Source: an uncultured Phascolarctobacterium sp.
GTDB taxonomy: Bacteria; Bacillota; Negativicutes; Acidaminococcales; Acidaminococcaceae
Direction of reading: 5' to 3'
Assembly (NCBI GenBank): GCA_900552855.1
Contig: USBG01000038.1
Span: 1-12,878, forward strand
DNA length: 12,878 nucleotides
Made by a program: the position numbers and the translations under genes. The notes under the pieces are model-generated. The model worked only from the letters and a program-made list of their open reading frames with translations. It was not told the DNA's origin and made no database searches. This document shows positions 1-6,114 of this stretch, in pieces; the first letter of the stretch is position 1; each line of letters starts with the position of its first letter.

Positions 1-31
1 CTTGTTTTAAATTGTACGGGAGGGTATGCAT

Positions 32-616
32 ATGGATAGACGAACTGAAAAAACACGTCAGGCAATTATAGATGCCTTTGTCAAGCTGACCAATAAATCA
101 GGCTATGAAAAAATTAGTGTCAAAGATATCATTCAGGAAGCTAACGTGGGCCGCAGCACATTTTATGATCACTTCGAAACCAAGGATGAGCTAGCACGAG
201 CTATTTGCTATGCTCTTTTTGAGCATATTTTTGGAGAAAATGTGCCAGTTTGCTCTACCCATGATTTTTCTAAAACTCCGACCAATACCAAAAACCGTAT
301 TACCCATATTCTTTATCATCTTAGGGATAAGAGGCAATATTATCTAGGTATTTTAAAGTATCTTCATGGCAGTATGTTTCTCCGCTTTATGAGGGAATAT
401 ATGCAGCAGCATATTCAAATCAGCTTTACAAATGTTACGGAATACCATATGACCAATATTCCAGAGGATTTTATCCGCAACCACATCACCAATAGTCTTA
501 TTGGTATGATTCATTGGTGGTTACGTAACGAAATGCAGCAAACGCCAGAGGAAATGGCAGAATATTTCTGTACATTAATGAATACAAACTTAATAGAGCT
601 CAAATCAGATAAATAA
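32..616 (+). CDS. TetR/AcrR family transcriptional regulator
   Basis: DNA-binding regulator of about 194 residues, the usual TetR length. The N-terminal helix-turn-helix lies at about residues 29-48, with the typical core NVGRSTFYDHFETKDEL. The C-terminal half has an aromatic, helical ligand/dimer region (HWWLRNEMQ near the end) resembling the TetR_C_8-type domain; that assignment is from memory of the family. I chose ATG at 32 over ATG at 26: the GGGAGGG ribosome site at 18-24 sits 7 nt before 32 but only 1 nt before 26. The gene ends just before a hairpin terminator and converges on the ECF operon. Its promoter and left-hand neighbour lie outside the window, so its target is unknown. There is no reason to assume it regulates the convergent transporter. 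Confidence 0.9.
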   Translation: MDRRTEKTRQAIIDAFVKLTNKSGYEKISVKDIIQEANVGRSTFYDHFETKDELARAICYALFEHIFGENVPVCSTHDFSKTPTNTKNRITHILYHLRDKRQYYLGILKYLHGSMFLRFMREYMQQHIQISFTNVTEYHMTNIPEDFIRNHITNSLIGMIHWWLRNEMQQTPEEMAEYFCTLMNTNLIELKSDK

Positions 617-620
617 TTAA

Positions 621-660
621 AGGCTGTTCCGCAAAATGCAGAACAGCCTCTCTTTATGCT
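621..660 (+). terminator. Bidirectional intrinsic terminator between tetR and the ECF operon
   Basis: Inverted repeat AGGCTGTTC (621-629) and GAACAGCCT (641-649), a 9-bp stem. After one C/A mismatch a further GC/GC pair closes the loop. On the + strand it is followed by a T-rich stretch (650-668). On the minus strand the bases after the stem are also T-rich (complement of 602-620). It therefore probably ends both the tetR transcript and the ECF transcript, which stops at 682. Confidence 0.8.
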
Positions 661-681
661 TTTTATAAAATTGGAAAATTA

Positions 682-1350
682 TTAAATACAGTCCCTCCAA
701 AAGGGAAAGCTGCTCAAAGCTACTGTCATAATCAGTACCAAGTAATCAGCAAAGCCCAATGGTTCAGATGGCATATTTTTGTAGGTATTACCGCCAAAGC
801 CCTTCAGCTCCATAGACAGCGCCAAGGTTTCAGACTTGGCTACAGCACGCATAACTAAGGGACGTATTACTACCAAATATGCTAAGAAGCGCTTGATGAT
901 ATTGCCGCGATTAGAATAGCCTCTGCAGCTTTGTGCATCCAAGGTAATAGCGCTATCATTCAAAAAATTTGGTACAAAGCGCAGTGCCGTTGTAAGCATA
1001 AAGGCATACTCGCAGGGCATATGAAAACGGTCAACCAATGCTTTGGCAATATCCTGAATTCTGGTAGCAGCCAACAAGCACAAAAAAGCCATTGTCATAA
1101 CCAGCATACGCAAACCACCAATTAAAGCATCTTCCAGCTTAGTGCCAAACAAAAGCTGCAATAAAATCATCATACCTGTAAATACTGCTAAGCCACCAAT
1201 TGCCGCCATAGTCATTCTGTCATGCTTAATATAGAGCAGCAAAGCTAGCTCCAATACCAGTATAACAGCAACCGCTTCTACAGGAAGAATAAAAACCCAA
1301 GCAGTAATTGCTAAGGTAACAATAATCTGAGTAAAGGCTGTAAGCTTCAT
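682..1350 (-). CDS. ecfT: ECF transporter transmembrane (T) component EcfT
   Basis: Membrane scaffold of an energy-coupling factor importer, 222 residues. It links the substrate-binding S protein to the two cytoplasmic ATPases. Hydrophobic segments run at about residues 8-40, 45-70, 80-97 and 200-218. The coupling region is recognisable: TALRFVPNF (121-129), then DAQSCRGY (138-145) where the family has its first Ala-Arg-Gly motif, and MELKGFG (180-186) where it has the second. Both motifs deviate from consensus (SCRG and ELKG instead of ARG). The length is a little below the 250-270 common for EcfT. The start overlaps the upstream ATPase stop by one base (TAATG), so translation is probably coupled. 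It is the last gene of the operon. Confidence 0.85.
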   Translation of the reverse strand: MKLTAFTQIIVTLAITAWVFILPVEAVAVILVLELALLLYIKHDRMTMAAIGGLAVFTGMMILLQLLFGTKLEDALIGGLRMLVMTMAFLCLLAATRIQDIAKALVDRFHMPCEYAFMLTTALRFVPNFLNDSAITLDAQSCRGYSNRGNIIKRFLAYLVVIRPLVMRAVAKSETLALSMELKGFGGNTYKNMPSEPLGFADYLVLIMTVALSSFPFWRDCI

Positions 1351-2156
1351 TATTGCTCAGCCCCCTTTCGAACTACTGCAGCACAAAATTCTTCAGGTGT
1401 TGCAGCATCTACGCCTAAAGCAGCTGCTAAAGATGCTACTGTAGGATGGCGCAAGCCCCAACGCTCAACTGGATGCGTTCCATTAAATAGCTCCTTAGGA
1501 GTTCCATCAAATACCTTGCGTCCATGATGAAGCACCACAGCGCGCTTAGCATAACGACGTACGATATCCATATCATGAGAAATCAAAATTATGGTAATTC
1601 CACGTTTTTCATTGATAGCTTTAAGATAGGACATCATATTTTCCTTTTCTAAAGCATCCTGACCATTAGTAATTTCATCTAAAATCAAGGTGCGTGGATT
1701 CAGAGCCAATGCTGCTGCTACTCCCAAACGACGCTTTTGTCCAAAGGAAAGCAAGCGAGGATATTCCTTTTGCAGTTCAGTTAATCCCATAGCTTCTAAA
1801 GCCTCTAGAACCTGACGCTTAATAGTTTCCTCAGTTAATTTTTTTGCACGAGGGCCATAGGCAACCTCATCAAAAACTGTATCCTCTAAAATCTGCAGAT
1901 CAGGATTTTGAAAAACATAGCCAATTTTATCTGCCAAATCTGCAGGCTCTCGCTTAATAATATCCTCTCCATCAACAAGAACTTCACCACTGCGAGGATG
2001 ACACAAGGCCATAAACAAACGACTAAGTGTAGTTTTACCACTACCATTATGACCAAGAAGAGCTACAAACTCGCCATCTTCAATGCGGCAGTCCATATCA
2101 TTAATAACAGGCTGTCCACGTAAATAAGCAAAGTTAACGTCTTTAGCTTCAAGCAT
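1350..2156 (-). CDS. ecfA: ECF transporter ATP-binding protein (second ATPase)
   Basis: Cytoplasmic ABC ATPase of 268 residues that powers the ECF importer. Visible motifs: Walker A GHNGSGKTT (35-43); Q-loop VFQNPDLQ with Gln83; signature LSFGQ (136-140, Phe where most have Gly); Walker B TLILDE (156-161) with the catalytic Glu; D-loop TNGQD (163-167); and H-loop His194 in ISHD. The Q-loop form VFQNPDLQ is typical of ECF ATPases. The ribosome site AAGGAGG sits 7 nt upstream of the ATG, inside the end of the preceding ATPase gene, which it overlaps by 8 bp. It presumably forms a heterodimer with the neighbouring ATPase. Which of the two is EcfA1 and which EcfA2 is not assigned. Confidence 0.92.
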   Translation of the reverse strand: MLEAKDVNFAYLRGQPVINDMDCRIEDGEFVALLGHNGSGKTTLSRLFMALCHPRSGEVLVDGEDIIKREPADLADKIGYVFQNPDLQILEDTVFDEVAYGPRAKKLTEETIKRQVLEALEAMGLTELQKEYPRLLSFGQKRRLGVAAALALNPRTLILDEITNGQDALEKENMMSYLKAINEKRGITIILISHDMDIVRRYAKRAVVLHHGRKVFDGTPKELFNGTHPVERWGLRHPTVASLAAALGVDAATPEEFCAAVVRKGAEQ

Positions 2157-3015
2157 TAGTCAGCCCTCCTTTAATACCAAATCTATTTAGGTCTGCTAAC
2201 GCATCCTCTTCAGAACGCCAGTTACCCAGCTCCAAATCAAACTTTTTCTCCAAGCCTAGCTTGATTTGCCATAATGTGGGCAGCAGCTGACGCAGCTCTG
2301 GATCAGCATACATCGTAGGTGAAGCTTCCTCAAAGCTATCAGCAGCAACCTGCTGTCCGTCTTTAAGTACAATCATATCTGTAATGTAGGGCAACAAATA
2401 ATCAATACGATGCTCTACTGCCACAATAGTAGTACCATAACGCTTATGAATGTCATAAACAAGCTTGTACAGACTAATAGCACCATCAGGGTCCATAGCA
2501 GAGACAGGCTCATCTAAAACAATAACCTCTGGACTGACTGCCAAGGTAGCTGCCAAAAGCAAGCGTTGACGCTGACCACCGCTAAGCTCGTCTAATTGGT
2601 AGCTTTCACGCCCCGGAAGGCCAACATCCTCCAACGCTTTACGAGTACGCTCTTCAACCTCTGCAGGAGGAAAGCCATGATTTAAAAGTGCAAAGGCAAT
2701 TTCCTCGCCAGCAGTAAGTGATACCAGCTGACTTTCATAGTCCTCCATGATAAAGCCAACCTTCATGGCAATATCAGAAACACGTCTGCCCTTAGTAGAC
2801 TCTCCGTGAACCTTAACATCTCCACTGTAGCGTCCACCAACATAATATGGCACAATGCCTGTCATAGCCTTGCACAGCGTAGTCTTACCAGCACCACTAG
2901 GCCCGGTCAAAACAGTAAAGCTGCCTTCTTTTACAGCTACATTAATATCCTGCAGCACTATGTCAGATTTTTTATATGCAAAGTAAAAGTTCTCTATTTC
3001 AATTACATTTTCCAT
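2149..3015 (-). CDS. ecfA: ECF transporter ATP-binding protein (first ATPase)
   Basis: ABC ATPase of 288 residues, the partner of the following ATPase. Motifs: Walker A GPSGAGKTT (38-46); signature LSGGQ (144-148); Walker B VIVLDEP (164-170) with catalytic Glu169; D-loop SAMD; H-loop His202 in VEH. An oddity is the Q-loop, which reads IMEDYESQ (89-96). The position normally held by the Q-loop Gln (as in VFQDPxSQ) is Glu91; the codon is GAG on the minus strand. About 70 residues after the H-loop (KLGLEKKFDLELGNW and onward) form a C-terminal extension. The start overlaps the S-component stop by one base (TAATG), and AGGAGG lies 10 nt upstream inside that gene. Confidence 0.9.
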   Translation of the reverse strand: MENVIEIENFYFAYKKSDIVLQDINVAVKEGSFTVLTGPSGAGKTTLCKAMTGIVPYYVGGRYSGDVKVHGESTKGRRVSDIAMKVGFIMEDYESQLVSLTAGEEIAFALLNHGFPPAEVEERTRKALEDVGLPGRESYQLDELSGGQRQRLLLAATLAVSPEVIVLDEPVSAMDPDGAISLYKLVYDIHKRYGTTIVAVEHRIDYLLPYITDMIVLKDGQQVAADSFEEASPTMYADPELRQLLPTLWQIKLGLEKKFDLELGNWRSEEDALADLNRFGIKGGLTNA

Positions 3016-3587
3016 TACTTTTCATCCTCCTGAACAAAAAACAGCTTCCGCACAGGAGCGTACAGGAAGAAGGTAATCAGACCATTTAATACACCAATAA
3101 TTGCTACAACAGGAAGCATAGCATAAATCCAAACATGCATGGGCAATCCTAGGACAATCTTCAAAATAAAGGTAAATAAGCCACCACTCATTACAGTTGC
3201 TAAAAAGCAGCTAATAAAGGGACGCAGCTTCCATTCACCTAAGCCTGCACCAAATAAGGCCTTAACAATAATACAGCAAACAAGAGCACCAGCCAGCTCA
3301 CTAGCCACATTGCCTAATGGAAATGCAGATTTAGAGGATGGTACAAGTGTTAGGCCGGCAATAAAGCCAATGCCTGCAGCCTGACTTAGCTTAGGATTAG
3401 TAAGATTAATAACTATTGCATACATAGCAATAGTCCAGTTAGGAGTAACGCCACCAATATTGGGGCTAACTGTATGCAAAATAATACCAATGGCCAAAAG
3501 CATTGCAGTAATCGCTACCCAGCGGTAGCCATCCTGCATAGGTTCAACCTCTATAAGCTGGGGTATGGGTTTATTTTTCTCATCCAT
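3015..3587 (-). CDS. ECF transporter substrate-binding (S) component, substrate unknown
   Basis: Integral membrane protein of 190 residues, the usual S-component size, with about six hydrophobic segments (roughly 22-42, 50-63, 68-82, 96-113, 122-145, 152-176). It should capture the small-molecule substrate for the ECF module encoded directly downstream. The N-terminal hydrophobic stretch LLAIGIILHTVSP followed by GGVTPNWTIAMY recalls TrpP-like S components, and FPLGNVASELAG (89-100) recalls the glycine-rich stretch of ThiW-type proteins. Both are impressions from memory and do not fix a substrate. The S-component call rests mainly on operon position and topology. The ribosome site GAGAGG lies about 8 nt before the ATG. 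I see no riboswitch or T-box in the 160-base leader that would reveal the ligand. Confidence 0.75.
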   Translation of the reverse strand: MDEKNKPIPQLIEVEPMQDGYRWVAITAMLLAIGIILHTVSPNIGGVTPNWTIAMYAIVINLTNPKLSQAAGIGFIAGLTLVPSSKSAFPLGNVASELAGALVCCIIVKALFGAGLGEWKLRPFISCFLATVMSGGLFTFILKIVLGLPMHVWIYAMLPVVAIIGVLNGLITFFLYAPVRKLFFVQEDEK

Positions 3588-3643
3588 GAAAAACGCCTCT
3601 CTATCCTTAAAGTAAACTAACTTATTTAATCGTAATCAGAAAC

Positions 3644-3672
3644 ATTATACTATAAATATAGTGCTATTTGTA
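3644..3672 (-). promoter_or_regulatory. Possible promoter for the ECF operon
   Basis: On the minus strand a perfect TATAAT -10 hexamer occupies 3649-3644, about 57 bases upstream of the S-component start. The -35 position at 17 bp spacing reads TACAAA, a weak match. The rest of 3588-3747 is AT-rich with no clear operator or riboswitch. Confidence 0.4.
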
Positions 3673-3747
3673 CATATCCACGACAAATATCCCCAGTTTT
3701 TTATTTCTTATCTTAATTTTGTAAGTTTTTTACCAACAATTTCGTTT

Positions 3748-4233
3748 TTAGAAGGTTATACGCATTTGGTACCAAACATCGCCACCATGATTGGAGCAGG
3801 ATAAGCCCTCATTAACAAAACCAAAGGAAGCATAATAATGAATAAGCTTTTCCTTGCAGGTCAAAATAACACCCTTACGTCCTTCCTCGCGAGCAGCATC
3901 TACCAACGCCTTAATCATCATGCCTGCATAGCCTTGACGACGATGCTTAGGCAGAGTATTTAAACCAAAAATCATTTGCCATGCTCCCTTAGGGTTATGC
4001 ATAGAAGCATCCGCAAACATTTCATCAGTCAAAATCTCCTCATCTGTAACAAAGCCATCAATAAAGCCTATAATCTCTTCATCATCAAATAGCAGCCAAA
4101 AATATTCTGGATAAGCAGTCAATCTTTCCTTAAATAAATTTTCTGGGCACGCCTCTAAGGGAGGAAAGCATTCTGCCTCCACCTTAGTTACCAATTGTAA
4201 ATCATCTATATTACCTCTACGAATATGTAACAT
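3748..4233 (-). CDS. GNAT N-acetyltransferase, arylalkylamine N-acetyltransferase-like
   Basis: Single-domain acetyl-CoA-dependent N-acetyltransferase of 161 residues, cytoplasmic. The acetyl-CoA pyrophosphate loop is visible as RRQGYAG (98-104) after the beta strand GLNTLPKH. It is followed by GVILTCKEKLIHYYASFGF (121-139) and NEGLSCSNHGGDVWYQM (141-157). That last pair is characteristic of bacterial relatives of serotonin (arylalkylamine) N-acetyltransferase, with Tyr133/Tyr134 near the general-acid position. The likely substrate is therefore a primary aryl or alkyl amine, possibly for detoxification, but the acceptor cannot be read from the sequence. The ribosome site AGGAG is 9 nt upstream of the ATG. 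The gene is monocistronic and divergent from the NhaC-family gene. Confidence 0.85.
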   Translation of the reverse strand: MLHIRRGNIDDLQLVTKVEAECFPPLEACPENLFKERLTAYPEYFWLLFDDEEIIGFIDGFVTDEEILTDEMFADASMHNPKGAWQMIFGLNTLPKHRRQGYAGMMIKALVDAAREEGRKGVILTCKEKLIHYYASFGFVNEGLSCSNHGGDVWYQMRITF

Positions 4234-4267
4234 TAAAATACACTCCTCACTTAAAATACTTCCTTCT

Positions 4268-4296
4268 ATCCTACCTCAAAACACTGACCTTGGCAA
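4268..4296 (-). promoter_or_regulatory. Predicted promoter of the GNAT gene
   Basis: Minus-strand hexamers TTGCCA (4296-4291, 5 of 6 to consensus) and TAGGAT (4273-4268, 4 of 6) are separated by exactly 17 bp. They sit about 35 bases upstream of the GNAT start codon. Confidence 0.5.
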
Positions 4297-4449
4297 TGAT
4301 ATCTACTCATTTTACCTAATTTTATTTATCTACTTAGCGCCAAGCTAGTACAAAGTTAAAATACTATGATTATTAATAGCTTACAAACCTATAAATTGCT
4401 ATAAATCTAACATAATTTTCAGAAATTTGTAGGCAAACCGTCAAAAATT

Positions 4450-4458
4450 TGATATGAT
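4450..4458 (+). promoter_or_regulatory. Extended -10 promoter of the NhaC-family gene
   Basis: TGATATGAT at 4450-4458 is an extended -10 element (TG-n-TATGAT), about 90 bases before the ATG. The nearest -35-like hexamer, TTGTAG at 4427-4432, has a 20-bp spacer, too long for a standard pairing, so the extended -10 would carry the promoter. Confidence 0.4.
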
Positions 4459-4477
4459 ATATGGGATAGTTTTTAAG

Positions 4478-4515
4478 CTCATCTGTATACGGACTTATGT
4501 CCATCTTGCAGAGAG
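4478..4515 (+). promoter_or_regulatory. Structured leader hairpin upstream of the NhaC-family gene
   Basis: The 5' leader can fold into a compact stem-loop. CTC (4478-4480) pairs with GAG (4513-4515); after a bulged A4481, TCTG (4482-4485) pairs with CAGA (4509-4512). An internal loop follows (TATAC at 4486-4490 opposite ATCTTG at 4503-4508), then GGAC (4491-4494) pairs with GTCC (4499-4502) across a TTAT loop. It ends 17 bases before the AAGGGG ribosome site. It matches no riboswitch class I can name. It may be a cis-regulatory RNA, an mRNA-stabilising hairpin or chance. Confidence 0.35.
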
Positions 4516-4548
4516 AAAAACAAATTAAATTTAAGGGGATTATATAAA

Positions 4549-5844
4549 ATGGAAAAATTATTAAAGCATGAGGACGAAAAAAGCGTCATGGCCCTTCTCC
4601 CCATAGCAGTATTTATTGTACTGTTTGTGGGCAGCGGTCTCTTTACTGGCAACTTCTATCTAATGCCAACTACCTTGGCTTTTCTACTAGCATTGATTGT
4701 AGCATTGCTGCAAAACAAAAAATACACCTTTGAGCAAAAGCTCTACGTTGCTGCAAGTGGTGCAGGTGATGTAAATATTATTACTATGTGCATCATCTAC
4801 CTATTGGCTGGTATTTTCTCCGCTGTAGTAAGTGCTGCTGGCGGCGTTACCAGCACAGTAAACTTTGCACTTTCATTTATACCTGTCCATTTAGCTGTTA
4901 TGGGCCTGTTTTTGATGGGCTGCTTTATCTCCATCTCTATGGGCACCTCTTGCGGTACTATTGCTGCACTAGCTCCTATCGCCGTTGATATCAGCAACAA
5001 AACCGGCTATGATATGGCACTTTGCATTGGCGCAGTTGTCTGCGGCGCAATGTTTGGCGATAATCTGTCCATGATTTCTGATACTACAATCGCAGCAGTT
5101 CGTACACAAGGCTGCGAAATGAAGGATAAATTCAAAGCCAATTTTGCCATTGTTCTTCCTGCAGCAATCATAACTGCGGCTTTATTCTACTTCATTGGCA
5201 GTGGCAGTGCCTACAAAACTGCTACTAATCTGGAATATAACTTCATCCAGGTTGTACCCTATCTGATGATTTTAGTTGGTGCTTTAGCAGGTGTTAATGT
5301 ATTTGCTCTGCTTGGCGGCGGCACTATTATTTCCATCTTTGTGGGTCTGTATACTGGCAGCTTTGCCAGCAGCAATATTTTATCTTTAACCGGCTCTGGC
5401 TTAAGTGCAATGTATGAAATTGCTATCATTGCTATTTTGGCAGCCTGCATCTCTGCTTTGGTACGTTTAAACGGTGGCTTTGCCTGGATTTTAAACACTG
5501 TACAAAATCATGTTGGCGGTATCAAGGGTGCACAGCTGGGTATTGGCTCTCTGGCATTGATGATGGATGTTGCTACTGCTAACAACACTATTGCCATCGT
5601 ACTGGCTGGACCTTTAGCTAAAAAGATTTCTGAAACCTACAAAATTTCCGCAAAGCGCGCAGCTTCCCTGCTTGATATCTTCTCCTCTGTTGGACAAGGC
5701 CTGCTGCCTTATGGTGCACAGCTTTTATCCGCAGCTGCTTTAACCAAGCTGACTCCGCTGGATATTATTCCCTATCTGTACTATCCTATTTTAATGCTGG
5801 TTTGTGTAGTCATTTTCATTTTCTTCAGCAAAGAACACACATAA
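4549..5844 (+). CDS. NhaC-family Na+/H+ antiporter-type membrane transporter
   Basis: Polytopic inner-membrane transporter of 431 residues, the normal size for the Na+/H+ antiporter (NhaC-type) family, with about eleven hydrophobic segments. Recognisable family stretches are MGTSCGTIAALAPIA (131-145) and GAMFGDNLSMISDTTIAA (166-183) followed by RTQG (185-188). The Asp171 and Asp178 region is likely in the ion path. A C-terminal repeat-like segment LLDIFSSVGQGLLPYGAQ (about 372-389) fits an internal duplication. Members exchange sodium for protons, or in some branches move amino or organic acids with Na+/H+, so the substrate is not certain. The ribosome site AAGGGG (4533-4538) is 10 nt from the ATG. 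It is transcribed alone, with a structured leader in front and a strong terminator behind. Confidence 0.85.
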   Translation: MEKLLKHEDEKSVMALLPIAVFIVLFVGSGLFTGNFYLMPTTLAFLLALIVALLQNKKYTFEQKLYVAASGAGDVNIITMCIIYLLAGIFSAVVSAAGGVTSTVNFALSFIPVHLAVMGLFLMGCFISISMGTSCGTIAALAPIAVDISNKTGYDMALCIGAVVCGAMFGDNLSMISDTTIAAVRTQGCEMKDKFKANFAIVLPAAIITAALFYFIGSGSAYKTATNLEYNFIQVVPYLMILVGALAGVNVFALLGGGTIISIFVGLYTGSFASSNILSLTGSGLSAMYEIAIIAILAACISALVRLNGGFAWILNTVQNHVGGIKGAQLGIGSLALMMDVATANNTIAIVLAGPLAKKISETYKISAKRAASLLDIFSSVGQGLLPYGAQLLSAAALTKLTPLDIIPYLYYPILMLVCVVIFIFFSKEHT

Positions 5845-5858
5845 ATCATAAAAATTAA

Positions 5859-5897
5859 AATCACCTCTGCTAATTACGGCAGAGGTGATTTTTTTGC
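5859..5897 (+). terminator. Strong intrinsic terminator after the NhaC-family gene
   Basis: A perfect 12-bp stem, AATCACCTCTGC (5859-5870) and GCAGAGGTGATT (5879-5890), encloses an 8-base loop and runs into a T tract (5889-5895). The minus-strand side is also T-rich, so it may act in both directions. Confidence 0.9.
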
Positions 5898-5925
5898 TTT
5901 AACGTAACTATATTTAGAAACAGAA

Positions 5926-5976
5926 ATACCGACCTCCAATCATTAGATTTTTGGTCTAACATTTAGAGGTCGGTAT
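5926..5976. terminator. Large inverted repeat, probable terminator for hisC
   Basis: A perfect 11-bp inverted repeat, ATACCGACCTC (5926-5936) and GAGGTCGGTAT (5966-5976). Inner pairings AAT/ATT (5938-5940 with 5961-5963) and TTAGA/TCTAA (5943-5947 with 5955-5959) make a 51-base imperfect hairpin. It lies downstream of the minus-strand hisC gene, and the minus-strand bases after it are moderately T-rich, so it most likely ends hisC transcription. No second copy is in the window, so a mobile repeat cannot be judged. Confidence 0.55.
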
Positions 5977-6114
5977 ATATTTTATAATTCTAGCTTTTTT
6001 GCTTTGTGGTATCCAAAACCTTGAGCTTATAACACTATACTGTAATATTTTCTCATTGTTTGCTGTTTAAGCCTATGCTTTATCCTGCATTCACTTATCG
6101 AAATCCTTGCTTAT

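Larger units (their letters stand above)
4234..4548. other. Divergent intergenic region, GNAT / NhaC family
   Basis: This 315-base AT-rich spacer holds two promoters, each listed separately: the minus-strand GNAT promoter and the plus-strand NhaC promoter with its structured leader. The middle (about 4300-4425) contains only AT-rich sequence. One weak inverted pair is present there, TAGTA (4346-4350) and TACTA (4362-4366), which is too short to call an operator. I see no open reading frame worth reporting. Confidence 0.6.
5845..6114. other. Convergent intergenic region, NhaC family / hisC
   Basis: This 270-base spacer between convergent genes holds the two hairpins listed separately. From about 5980 to 6114 I see only AT-rich sequence with no reading frame, repeat or RNA gene. 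Confidence 0.6.

Noticed and set aside
3610..3623. AAGT-n6-ACTT palindrome upstream of the ECF operon as an operator
   Set aside because: Four-base arms in AT-rich DNA are expected by chance, and nothing else supports a site.
3588..3747. A T-box or vitamin riboswitch controlling the ECF operon
   Set aside because: No T-box sequence, thiamine, cobalamin, folate or preQ1-like motif, nor a leader terminator, can be seen in the 160 bases.
4478..4515. Assigning the NhaC leader hairpin to a known class such as the sodium (DUF1646) or fluoride riboswitch
   Set aside because: The leader is too short and lacks any class consensus I can recall with certainty, so only a structured-leader call is made.
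4549..5844. Calling the NhaC-family gene a YuiF-type histidine permease because a yerC-hisC operon is near
   Set aside because: Its signature stretches fit the general NhaC group, it has its own promoter and terminators, and it is convergent with hisC. There is no sequence support for a histidine substrate.
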